The notes beneath the pieces are model-generated. The model saw nothing but the letters and a program-made list of their open reading frames with translations. It was not told the origin of the DNA and searched no databases. A stretch of 53,903 nucleotides of DNA from Flavobacteriales bacterium. GTDB taxonomy: Bacteria; Bacteroidota; Bacteroidia; Flavobacteriales_F; PHOS-HE28. Numbering within the stretch: position 1 is the first letter of the stretch; every line of letters begins with the position of its first letter. A program made the translations under genes and the position numbers. The stretch spans positions 1 through 53,903 of the forward strand of contig JADIYA010000033.1 of NCBI GenBank assembly GCA_016705545.1, in the 5' to 3' direction. Below are positions 1 through 9,564 of the stretch, piece after piece.

Positions 1-3000
1 TCCGTGCAGGTCTTCGCGCCTGCAGCGATGTTCACCATGTAGACGCCGTTGGCCAATTCGCCATTGAGGTCGAGCACGGTGTTCAGGTAACCGTCCTGTA
101 CCGCGATGGTGCGCGCGCTCACGCGCTTGCCGAAGGCATCGTAGATGTCCACGTTCACGGTCTGCACGCCTTCTGCCACGCTGCTCAGGCTGACGAAGAG
201 CTGGTCGCCGCGTTCCTGGGGCAACGAGGGTCATTCGGGGCCTTCGGCCTCGCAGTTCGGACTGACCGGCTTCGCCTGAAGAGCTGCCCTCTTGTGCCAT
301 GCCGAAGCTGCACGTGGTGGTGAGCAGGCAGATGTCGCCGTAGGGGTCGCTGGCGTGGCACCAGGTGGCGCCGTTGTCGAAGCTGGCGCGCACATCCACC
401 TCGTAGGTCTTGTTGCACTGCAGGCCTGCGGTGTTCACCCAGTACTGCCCGACCGGGCTGGTCTTCACGATGGTGACGAACTCAGCCGGGATGCGGAAGC
501 GGAACTGGTAGCGGTTCGCGTTCTGCCAGTTGCAGTTGGCGTTCATGCGGCGCACGGGGCGGGCATGCACGCGCTCGTTCACGCCCACATTGCGCATCTG
601 TCCGCAGCTCAGGAATTGGCTTCCTGGCAGGTCCATGAGCTTGGTGCGTGGGCACTGGGCTTCCGTGCTGTTCACCACCAGGCGGCAGGCGGGGCCCCAG
701 TTGTTGTAGTTGCCATTGATGCGGCCGCGCACCTTCACGTTGTAGAAGCCGCCTTCAATGAGCTGGTTGCCAGCCCATCCGTTGAGCAGGAAGTGGGCCG
801 CGCGGGTAGCACTGGCCGGTAGGCCATTGGTGGTGTTGTGGCTCTGGAATCGCTTGAAGCTATAGCCGCCATTGGGCGCGTACCACCACATCTGGTAGCC
901 GCTGTTCGCGTTGTTCAGCCGTACTCGTCGCTCACGGCCGGGTTCCCATTGAACCACGAATTCGCCGCCGCAGGGCGCGACCTTCCAGTCGCGCTTGTCG
1001 CAGCTGGTGTAGATCAGGCGGTCGGTGCCCACGGGCAGGCAGAAGCCTTCGTTGGCAGCGATCTGGCTGGTGCTTCCGCTGGTGAATCCGCCTTCGCCGA
1101 AGGTTCCGTTGAGGTTATCGATCAGGCGCACGCTGCTGTTGATCTTCAGCAGGTAACCGCCGCCCACGATGCCGTCGCCGCCGCCGTCGGTGACCACCAG
1201 GTAGAAGCAGCCGTCGGGCAGGCAGGTGGCCTCGGAGCCGTTGCCGATGATCGGCCCACCGCCGCTTTGCACGAGGATGTTCGTGCCTTGCTCGTACAGG
1301 GCGAAGGTGAGCGCATCAATGCCATCGGCCTGGTACACGAAGTCAAGGTCGGTGGTGCAGGGCACGCCGGCGCAGCCGCAGGTGGGGCTGGCGCCCAACA
1401 CATCGAGCACGGTCTGCGGGTTGCCATCATCGCAGGCGTCACCCGGGTTGCCGTTGGCCACCGTTGGGCACGTATCGCAGGCATCGCCTGCCCCGTCGTT
1501 GTCGCCATCGAGCTGATTCGCATTGGCAAGCGTCACGCAGTTGTCGCAGGCGTCTCCCACGCCATCGTTATCCCCATCCAGCTGGTTCGCGTTCGCAAGG
1601 GTCACGCAGTTGTCGCAGGCATCTCCCACGCTGTCGCCGTCGCCATCAATCTGGTTCGCGTTCGCAGTGGTCAGGCAGTTGTCGCAAGCATCGCCGACAC
1701 CGTCGCCGTCGCCATCAATCTGGTTCGCGTTCGCAGTAGTCAGGCAGTTGTCGCAAGCATCGCCCACGCCATCGCTGTCGCCATCGAGCTGGTTCGCGTT
1801 CGCAGTGGTCGCGCAGTTGTCGCAGGCATCGCCTACGCCATCGCTGTCGCCATCAAGCTGGTTCGCGTTCGCAGTGGTCAGGCAGTTGTCGCAGGCATCG
1901 CCTACGCCGTCGCTATCGCCATCGAGCTGGTTCGCATTGGCGGTGGTCGCGCAGTTGTCGCAGCGTCGCCTACGCCGTCGCTATCGCCATCGAGCTGGTT
2001 CGCATTGGCGGTGGTCGCGCAGTTGTCGATGAGGTCGCAAACGCCGTCGCCATCACCATCGGGCAGTGGGGTACCCACGCAATTGCAGGCCACGCTCCAC
2101 GTGTCGTTGATCGTGCAGGAACTGCCGTCGTTGCACGAGGTGCCCGGCATGGCTGGCCCGCCCAAGGCTCGGAGGCAGTCAATGGGCAGGAAGTTCAATC
2201 GGAGATGACGGAGCGCGCCCACATCGATTCCGGCATTGTCGCACACCTTGAAGATCCAGTTGCCGTTCGGGTTGCCGGTGTTGAAGCCGGTGAGCGGGAC
2301 TTCAGGCGCATAGTTGCCGGTGACGTTGGCCGTTGTGCCGGGTATGGTGGTCAGTGCGGCACCGCCCGCGATCAGCCTGAACACAGCTGTGGGACAACTG
2401 CTGTTGTTCCCGAAGTTGTCTCCACTGCCTCCGCGTTGGTTCACCAGCAGCAACTCCTGACCGGCCGGGCTGGTCAAGCGCATCTGCAGGTCCGAACGGA
2501 AGGTGTGCGTAAGGATGAACTCCACGCTGCTCAGGCCAACGTTGGTGCCCAGTGCGTTGGGCTGGCCGCTGATCGCGATGGCCGCGAGCATGTTGTTGTT
2601 GGTCGCGCAGCCATTGTCGGCGATGGCCACGTTGTTGCCGCAGCTGCCGTTCACCACGTTGGTGGGCGCATTGGTAGTAGTGAATAGGATGCCGGCGCTG
2701 TTCGGGCTGAAGGTGCCGCCGCAATCCTGCCGCACGAAATAGCGGTATTGCGTATTGGCCACAAGTCCCGTGATGAGCGTGGGCGATGCGCTGGTGAGGA
2801 TGATGTTGCCATTGAGCCCGGCGGTGAGGCCGCTGCCCGGCGTGGTGAAGGTGGCGGCAGGGCCCCATTCCACGATGTAGTTGCCCGCAGGTGCTGAGAA
2901 GTTCGCGAAGGCCTGCGCATTGATGACACCGCTTGCCGCTTGAGCGGTCGGTATCGGGCAGGTCAACAGCTGCCATTCGAGGGTGAAGGTGCCCACAGCA

Positions 3001-5750
3001 GTGCCCACGCCGTCCTGAATCCACCAGACGCGCTGCGTGCTGCCCGTGGTGTTGGTCCATTCCACCCAACCGATTTCGCCATCGTCGTCATTGACGCAGG
3101 CGATCACCGTAGCGCCCGGGCAGGCCCCGCCGTAGCGCACATAGTGCTGGGAGTTATAGTTGTTCACCTGTTGCCGTATGCGCAGCTGCTGTGTATTGGG
3201 CACATCGATGAAGTAGATGGCATCGGGAGCGGTGTTGGCCACAGCGGTGCCGCAGGCGAATGTGAATTCGTGGGTACGGCCTGCGGTGGTGCCTGGTAAT
3301 GGGCTGGTTTGGGTGCCCAGGTTCAAGGCATTCAGGCAGTTCTCCGCACTGGGACAGGTGCCACTGTCGGTGAAGTCGCCGAAGTTGCGGTCGCAAGCGC
3401 TATTGTTCTCATGGAGGAGGCGCACATTCACCACATCGCCGATGGCGAAGGGCCCAATGGTCTCCACATTGGTTTCGACAAGGCCCGGCAGATCGGCCGG
3501 CGCTCCGCCGTTCACGGTGTAGCGCAAGGTGGTGGTCCCGGCGTCTCCCGTATAGAGCACCTCAACATCCAAGGTGAAGTTGTAGGCCGCGCAATTCGTA
3601 TTCACCGTTATGCCCGCGTCGGGGTCCACGCAGGTCGGTGTGCATTCCACCTCGAAGAGCCAGCTCGACTGCTGGCCGGTGGCGCAGCTGTTGCTGCCAT
3701 CGGAGTCGATCACCAGCATCAAGTGTCGTTGGACGACGCGATGGAGAGCTACGGAGCACCGAGGTTGGCGAAGGAGCCGCTCACCAAGGATGGGCTGTTG
3801 TCCTCATCCGTGCCAGCGTAAGTGCGGATGATGTCGTTGGGGTCCAACGTGCCCGTGATGAAGGTCAGCGTCAACGTTTGAAATGGATCGCTGGCGATGA
3901 AGATGAACACGCGCGAATCGTTGTTGCTGTAGCAGTGCGAGGGTGGTGGTGTTCCCGCAGGTGATGGTGATGGGGCAATTGGAGTAGAGCGTGGCCTGCA
4001 CGCTGCCGCAATCGCTGATGTTGTGCGTGAGGGTGCAGCTCACCTCTGCGGTGCTCGCGAAGGGCCCGATGGTGGTGATGCCCAGTGGGAGGTTGCTCAG
4101 CGTGAAGGGCGCATCCATCGACGGTGTAGGCGAGGTTGGCGGCAGTGCCGGTGCCGTAGCTGGTCACGTTCACCTGCACGCTGAACTGGTTCGAGCCGCA
4201 GTTGTCAACCGCCGTGAAGGCTGCGACAGGTGGCGTGCAGAGATTCACCCGCGCGAAGCGGACTGCGCCCACGTCGGCACCTACTGCATCGCATGCGCGC
4301 AAGGTCCAGCCGCCATTCGGGTTGCTGCCATTGTGGAAGAGGTTCGGCGATTGACTGGGCTGCCAGGTGCCCACATTGGTGCTTGCGCCGACAACGCCAC
4401 TGAGTGCTGCACCGCCTTGCTGGAAGGTGAACAGGCCACCCGGGCAGGCCGCCGCATTGCCGAACTGGGTGCCGCTTCCGCCATGTGCCGCGTTGATCCG
4501 TGCCACCTCGGTGTTATCCGGAGCGCGCAGGTAGAAGCGCAGATCACCGCCCCCAGGTGTGGCTGGCGATGAGGTCGACGCTGCGCACGAACACATCTGT
4601 GCCGAGCGCGGTGCCGGGGCTGCTCACGCAGAGCGGCACGCTCGTGTAATTGTTCACGCCGCAGCCATTATCCGCGATCGGGTACACGGCCGCACCATGG
4701 CATACGCCTGCGGCATTGGTGTAGTTGAAGCTGCCCAGCGAGAGGTTGCACGCCGTGTTGCCATTGTGCACCACCGTCACGGTGCGTGCCGTGCCGAAGG
4801 CAATGGGGCCGATGCTGTACGTGCCGGTACCGACGTTCGCATGGACGTTGGTGCCTGTCGGCGACTGGATGGTGACGTTCGGTGCACTCGGCCGCTGGAC
4901 ACGTTCACCTGGATCGTATAGGTGCCCGTCGCGCAATCGGCCACCACATTGGCCGTGGCGGCGGGCGGCGGTGCAGCGATCGGAGTCCATGGGTAGGTCA
5001 GGCCGCTGGTCCACGACTTTGCCGGGCTGCCGCTGGTGAAACGGCAAGGTGCTGGTGTTCGCCGTGCCCGTCAGGCTCGTGCTCCAGTTCCGCACCGGTG
5101 CCAACGAGCCTGTTGTTCACGTTCGTGGCGAAGGTGTTGTTCGGTCCACGCAAGCCGACCTGTGGCTGCCCCGTCATGCTGTTGGCTGGCCCGCTCGAAA
5201 AAGGGCCATAGACATTGCGGATAACGCCAGTCACCGTGTTCAAACGGATCCGGAACGAGAAGGACTCGCCCAGACCAAGGATGAGTAGCGGCGTATGCCC
5301 CGCCACTGCACCACCAACTCATTGCCCACAGTCTGCCAGCGCACGTCGCGCGTTCCGCTAGATGCGTTGATCAAATCAGCACCGAAGGCCGAGACGCAGC
5401 GTTGATATGCCGCCGTATTGCTGATCGGTGTAATTCGTTGTTGCTGGCGCGGATCCGAAGGTGATGAAGCCGTTGGCGGAGACGTACATCTGGGTGTACA
5501 CGCTGCCATTGAAGGTGAAGGCGGGAATGGTTTGGGCACCAGAGACGACATCATCAAAGGTGGTGGTCCAAAGCGCGGTGCCCTGGTGATTTCAGACCAT
5601 GTTCCACCGGCTTGACCGAAGGTGTACATCGTGGCCACTTGAGCATGCGCGGCAGAGCCGGAAGAACCAGTGAGGACGGCAATGACCAGGAGCGAGGCAC
5701 CAATGGGTCATTGCTTGAAAAGCCGCGCGAAGGGAGTTGAAGTACGCCAT
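1..5750 (-). CDS. giant secreted T9SS cargo protein with TSP3 repeats, frameshifted, 3' end outside window
   Basis: Large cell-surface or secreted protein read from ATG at 5750 to beyond base 1. After a frame change near 5705 a signal peptide ends in SAAHAQ. Further on are a non-catalytic adhesin-like region (YVSANGFITFGS), two proprotein-convertase P-domain-like modules (about 4650-4220 and 2640-2210, both opening with IADNGC and ending GNW/GGW), a fibronectin-like stretch, thrombospondin type 3 repeats (2065-1470), and finally a T9SS type A sorting tail, of which VDIYDAFGKRV and ANGVYMVNI are visible at the window start. No single frame is open throughout: I count about ten frame changes, among them near 5705, 5585, 5435, 5290, 5103, 5040, 4560, 4120, 3870, 3725 and 1960. 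The longest intact piece is about 600 codons (3722-1960). The even protein quality on both sides of each break suggests sequencing indels rather than old decay, but a pseudogene is possible. The function of the cargo is unknown. Confidence 0.7.
1468..2040 (-). repeat. 69-bp coding tandem repeat (thrombospondin type 3, calcium-binding)
   Basis: Direct repeats with a 69-base period begin at 1537, 1606, 1675, 1744, 1813, 1882 and 1951. The next begins at 2019, only 68 bases later. Each unit encodes 23 residues of the type DNCxTxANANQxDGDxDGVGDAC, a typical TSP3 calcium-binding repeat that forms a rigid stalk between the N-terminal domains and the sorting tail. The 68-base unit lacks one base in 1960-1966 and breaks the reading frame. 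Confidence 0.9.
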
Positions 5751-5873
5751 GGGCGTTAGGCTTGGTTTAGGTCCAAGTCCGTCTTCCGGTCAGGCTGGTC
5801 CCAGGTGAGCTTGCAGTCCCGCTAGCGGCAGGGGAAAACTCGTTCGTCGAGACAATTCCCTTGTAGAGCGGGG

Positions 5874-5881
5874 CGAAACTA
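5874..5881 (-). promoter_or_regulatory. putative promoter of the giant T9SS cargo gene
   Basis: TAGTTTCG on the minus strand fits the Bacteroidota -7 box TAnnTTTG, with a TTGACA-like -33 element 21 bases upstream. The leader to the ATG at 5750 would be about 120 bases. The rest of the interval 5751-5984 shows no gene. Confidence 0.45.
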
Positions 5882-5984
5882 GGTTGCATCGAATGCCCGT
5901 GTCAAGCCCCAGTTAACGACCAGTTTCACCAACAGGCGTTGACGGGCAAAACCATCGAAATGCATCAATCGGGCAGCCCGATTG

Positions 5985-6190
5985 CAGGGAGAAGAGGGGG
6001 GGGGGGGCTGGCGCCGCCACGCGGAAGCAGCTTGGTTTTCCACCTCCTACCAGCTGTAGATGCTCAACAACGGGGGGAAAGGGGGGAGAAATAAAGAAAC
6101 CGCCCCCCCCGCGGGGGGGGGGGGACCAAGACGGGGTTTCGGGAGCTGGGGGGGGCCCCACACACCCCCACACCCCCCGCGTGGAGATTT
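5985..6190. other. corrupted homopolymer-rich zone, probable assembly artefact or false join
   Basis: The stretch holds repeated runs of G and C of up to about a dozen bases, for example near 5995-6007, 6103-6123 and 6150-6180. Such runs are absent from the rest of the window. It falls where the end of mksB and a downstream jetD/mksG gene would be expected, and it abuts the promoter region of the unrelated secreted-protein gene. No protein or RNA gene is recognisable in it. The most economical reading is low-quality sequence that closed a gap, so adjacency across it should not be trusted. Confidence 0.7.
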
Positions 6191-8884
6191 CACACCCACG
6201 CGCAATTCATTCCGCACCACCAGTCGGCCGTTCTGCGGGCGCAGGAAATAGAGTGCATCCACTTCGCTCACCGGTTCGGGCGCAGCGGTGATGGCCATGA
6301 AGCCCAGGTCGCGCGCCATGGTGAGCACGGCCTTCCGGTTCACGGCATCGAGGCTGTGCACCTCATCCAGGAAGAAGGGCACGCGGGAGAGCGGGGTGCG
6401 CTCCTTGGGGTCTTCCTTGAGCATGCTGCGCAGCACGAGCAGGTTGAAGAGCACCTTGATGGTGATGGCCGTGCCATGCGATTCCACCTGCAGGTTGTCG
6501 TAGTGGTGCACGCGGCCGCCCTTGATGGCTACGCTGAAGCGCAGGGTGAAGAGGTCGCCGTAGTTGAGCGTGATGCGCTCGCTGAGACGGTTGCGGAAGC
6601 TCTGGTAGGCAGCATCGAGCTTCTTGCTGTCGTCGAACAGGCCGGTATGATCGGTCTCCGCGAGTTCCTTCAGCGGCTCCACCAGATCGCTCTGCTCCAG
6701 CACCTCCATGCGCAGGCTCTCGAGGTTGCTCACGCTCACGCTGCCGAAGCGCCGGTTCAATTGCTCGGCGGCCTGCTTGATGTCGTGCAAGCCGTTGAGC
6801 ACGTTGGCGAAGCTGGCGCGCAGCAGGTGCAGGTAGTTGTCCCAATCCTTGCGCAGCGCCTCCTCGAAGGCGGGCAGGCCGTCGAGCTGCTCCTTCATCA
6901 AGCGCACGGTATCGGCCTCGGTGGCGCCGATGATGTCGCCCTTCAGCACGTTCTCGATCTTGCTGCGAAGCCCATCCATCTCGCGGCTCAGGTCCTTGTG
7001 CTCTACGGTGAGCTTCAGGTATAGGGCTATGGCGTCCTCGGCATCGTTGGGCACGCTCATGGGCTCGATGGGCTTTGCGGCCGGATCGGGCGGTAGCGCG
7101 CATTGCTCCATGAGGCGGAGCAATCGGTTGAAGCGCTCATCTTCCTTGTTCAGGGCATTGCGTTGCTCGTAGAGCTTCACGCTCAGCTCGTCGATCTTCT
7201 GACGCGCCTCCACGCGTTGGGCTTCGGCACCGCCTTTCTCCTTGTTCAGCTCGCCGAGGCGCTTCTTCAGCTTCGGCTCATCCTGCCGCTCGGTCTGCAA
7301 CCGGTCCCAGCGCGAAAGGCCATCCGCGATCCGGTCGCATTCGGCTTGTGCGGCATTGCGTTGCGTTACCAGGTGCTCTCGATTCTCAATCGCAGCCATC
7401 AGGTCCTGCAGGCGCTGCAGTTCATGCTTCTGGTCGGCGAGGGCCTTCTTCAGGGCCTTCACATCCACGAGTTCCTTCCAAACGCTGCTGTTGTCGGGCA
7501 GCGGCAGGCTCATGAGCTCGTCGCTGTATCGTCCTTCGGTGATGTTCTTGGCGAGCTCCTTCAGCAGCGCATCGACCTGCTTGCGCTTCTTCAGTTCGAC
7601 GCCGCCTTTCTCTACGGGGAGCTTCAGCAGTTCCGCGTTGAACAGGCGCGAGAGGTCCTGCAGGGCTTTATCGTCGAGCGACCCGCGCAGCGTGGTGATC
7701 AGGGCATGATCGAATCCGGCGATGGCCTTCTCGGTGCTGGCCACGCGGTATTTCGCTTCCGCTAAAGCGCGCTCGGTGCGGGCGCGGTCGGCGCTCTGTG
7801 CGTTGCCGAAGCTGCGATCCAAGGCGGCGAGCTTCTCCTTTGCGTTGGCCAGGGCCTCCCGCTCCAAGGCCTCGGAAAAATCCTCGAGGCCCTTGCCCAG
7901 TTGCGCGATGCGCGCGAGGTCGCCATCGGCGCGGCCCTTCATGCCGGCGAGCTCGGCGATGCGGTCGTCGAGGTTCTGCAGCGCGGCCACCATGCCTTCC
8001 TTTTCGCGCTCAAGCAGTTCGGTCTTGGCCACGATGGCCTCTTTCACATGCAGGTTGTGGTCGTGGGCCTTGCGCCGCTTCTCCAGCAGCTCGGCATGCA
8101 CGGTGGCCAGCCGGCCTTCGAGGTCCGAGCGCACGGCGCTGCGATCGATGTACAGGCGCAGGCGCTCTTGCTCCACCTTCAGCGTGTTCAACTTGAGGCG
8201 GCGGTCGCGGATGCGCTCGAACTCCTCGGTCATCAGTCGGTTCGATTCGAGGGCGGGCTTGCTGGGCGGGATGCTGGCGAGCATCAGCAGGCTGCGCTTC
8301 ATCTCGTGCTGATCGATGCTGCGCAGGCTGAGCAGGTTCTTCAGCACCTCCTTGAAATGGCTGTAGCGCTCGTTCTCGGTGAGCTGCACAACGCCCAATC
8401 CGTTGCTCTCGCCTTTGGTGGCCACCAGGATGGCTTCGCGGTGCAGCTGCGGCTCCTTGAGTTCACGGTACTGCTTTCCCGCGAGGCGCGAGAGCACGTG
8501 CTTCGGCTCAGCCACGCGACCGTTCTCGCTGAGGTAGTCCGCCACATCGTAACCGCCGTTGTACGTGAAGCGCACGGGGTCACCAGCGCTGGCCTTGCTC
8601 ACGCCGCGCCAGCCGAGCACGTAGGTGCCCGTGGGTCCTTGGCACTCGAAGAGCAGGTAACTGTAGTGGTCGGGGAAGTAGTACTCGCGCGTGGCCTCCA
8701 TATCGTGGTCACCGAACACCATCTGGTTGCGATGATCCAGGTAGAGGAACTGGAGCGTATTGATCAACGTGGTCTTGCCTGCGTTGTTGGGTCCGACCAA
8801 TTGCAGGGATGCGCCCAACTCAATCTCGGCGTAGTCGTAGCTGCCGGAGCGGATGGCGATGAGTTTCGTAGGTCCTATTTGCAT
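6047..8884 (-). CDS. mksB: MksB/JetC SMC-like condensin ATPase, C-terminus corrupted
   Basis: SMC-type ATPase of the MksBEF/Wadjet condensin, which extrudes DNA loops; family members organise chromosomes or restrict plasmids. Visible: Walker A GPNNAGKT at residues 31-38, long coiled coils on either side of a short hinge (about 220-790), a signature-like motif ESHGTAITIK, and Walker B VPFFLDEVHSLD near residue 835. The open frame is 945 codons, but everything after RNELRVG (about residue 897, base 6195) is Pro/Gly-rich nonsense from the homopolymer zone, so the true stop is not seen. About 900 residues fits the shorter MksB branch. It follows mksE after 104 bases that contain a palindrome. In a Wadjet locus the Toprim nuclease jetD would come next, and it is absent. 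Family assignment rests on the ATPase motifs and gene order. Confidence 0.8.
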   Translation of the reverse strand: MQIGPTKLIAIRSGSYDYAEIELGASLQLVGPNNAGKTTLINTLQFLYLDHRNQMVFGDHDMEATREYYFPDHYSYLLFECQGPTGTYVLGWRGVSKASAGDPVRFTYNGGYDVADYLSENGRVAEPKHVLSRLAGKQYRELKEPQLHREAILVATKGESNGLGVVQLTENERYSHFKEVLKNLLSLRSIDQHEMKRSLLMLASIPPSKPALESNRLMTEEFERIRDRRLKLNTLKVEQERLRLYIDRSAVRSDLEGRLATVHAELLEKRRKAHDHNLHVKEAIVAKTELLEREKEGMVAALQNLDDRIAELAGMKGRADGDLARIAQLGKGLEDFSEALEREALANAKEKLAALDRSFGNAQSADRARTERALAEAKYRVASTEKAIAGFDHALITTLRGSLDDKALQDLSRLFNAELLKLPVEKGGVELKKRKQVDALLKELAKNITEGRYSDELMSLPLPDNSSVWKELVDVKALKKALADQKHELQRLQDLMAAIENREHLVTQRNAAQAECDRIADGLSRWDRLQTERQDEPKLKKRLGELNKEKGGAEAQRVEARQKIDELSVKLYEQRNALNKEDERFNRLLRLMEQCALPPDPAAKPIEPMSVPNDAEDAIALYLKLTVEHKDLSREMDGLRSKIENVLKGDIIGATEADTVRLMKEQLDGLPAFEEALRKDWDNYLHLLRASFANVLNGLHDIKQAAEQLNRRFGSVSVSNLESLRMEVLEQSDLVEPLKELAETDHTGLFDDSKKLDAAYQSFRNRLSERITLNYGDLFTLRFSVAIKGGRVHHYDNLQVESHGTAITIKVLFNLLVLRSMLKEDPKERTPLSRVPFFLDEVHSLDAVNRKAVLTMARDLGFMAITAAPEPVSEVDALYFLRPQNGRLVVRNELRVGVKSPRGGCGGVWGPPQLPKPRLGPPPPAGGAVSLFLPPFPPLLSIYSW

Positions 8885-8897
8885 GGTCTCTGGGTTA

Positions 8898-8987
8898 GCC
8901 GCAGAGGCGCAGAGGCGCCGGGGATGCTAGTGGTGTCTGTTGTTCGATCGGGATTCCGTTCGGCGTCTCTGCGCCTTCGAGGCTGCG
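8898..8987. repeat. low-complexity palindrome between mksE and mksB
   Basis: The arm at 8898-8920 (GCAGAGGCGCAGAGGCGCCG type) is complementary to 8961-8987, with 15 of 16 bases matching in the core and about 40 bases between. It fills most of the gap between mksE and mksB. It resembles the short degenerate GCAGAG-type interspersed repeats of GC-rich bacteria. A transcript through the operon could fold here. Confidence 0.6.
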
Positions 8988-8988
8988 A

Positions 8989-9564
8989 TCAATTCAACTC
9001 GGGGTTGATGTCCTCGCCATCCTTCAGGGCGCTGCGGTGCTCGTGCTCGGCCACTTGGCTGATCTCATGGCACTTATCGAAAACGCGGTGGAAGGGGCGG
9101 AGGAAGCGGAAGGTGTCGTCGGGGAAGTACTCGGCCCAGCCCATGCGCGCCATGCTCTTGATCAGCTTGCGCATGCTGGCTTCATCATCGATGCCAACGG
9201 CTTTCATATGGGTCTTGAAGCGGTCGCTGGTGAGGTGCGGCAGTCCGGCTACGCTGAAGCGCTCGGTGAGCAGGTATTCCTCAACGGGCCTGCCGTCGTT
9301 CGCAGTGGCCTCGATCAGGATGAAGCAGAACACGGCGATGGGCGGAAGCGATGCCGGAGCCGGGGTTGATTCGGCGGTCTCGGTGCGGAAGTAGAAGAAG
9401 TCGCGCGGGTGGCGCACCAGATCGAGGCCGAGCGGCTTGAAATAATCGGCGTAAGCTTCGAAGCGCTCGGTGAGGGGGGCGTGCAGGTTGCCTTGCTCGT
9501 GCGTGATGTAGGCGCCTTGGCGCAGCTTATCGAAGATGTCCTTGACGTAGAGCAGCTCGTTCAT
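8989..9564 (-). CDS. mksE: MksE/JetB condensin subunit
   Basis: Winged-helix (KITE-type) accessory subunit expected to bridge kleisin MksF and ATPase MksB. The 191-residue length fits the family. The start MNELLYVKDIFDKLRQG is chosen because its ATG overlaps the mksF stop as ATGA (9561-9564), the usual arrangement in mksFE. The middle (residues about 75-150) is predicted helical and winged-helix-like. There is no catalytic motif. Identification depends on gene order between a kleisin-like and an SMC-like gene, so it is good but not motif-proven. Confidence 0.7.
   Translation of the reverse strand: MNELLYVKDIFDKLRQGAYITHEQGNLHAPLTERFEAYADYFKPLGLDLVRHPRDFFYFRTETAESTPAPASLPPIAVFCFILIEATANDGRPVEEYLLTERFSVAGLPHLTSDRFKTHMKAVGIDDEASMRKLIKSMARMGWAEYFPDDTFRFLRPFHRVFDKCHEISQVAEHEHRSALKDGEDINPELN

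Noticed and set aside
1468..2040. CRISPR-like direct repeats
   Set aside because: The 69-base units are contiguous, coding and spacer-free; they encode TSP3 repeats.
838..2208. Long plus-strand open frame opposite the TSP3 repeats
   Set aside because: It is periodic Ala/Val-rich translation of the complement of the repeat; the minus strand gives real TSP3 units and a domain order.
6060..6251. Small Gly/Pro-rich open frames in the homopolymer zone
   Set aside because: They arise from G and C runs and have no protein character.
7901..9394. Plus-strand open frame opposite mksB and mksE
   Set aside because: No domain or signal; antisense shadow of coiled-coil genes in GC-rich DNA.
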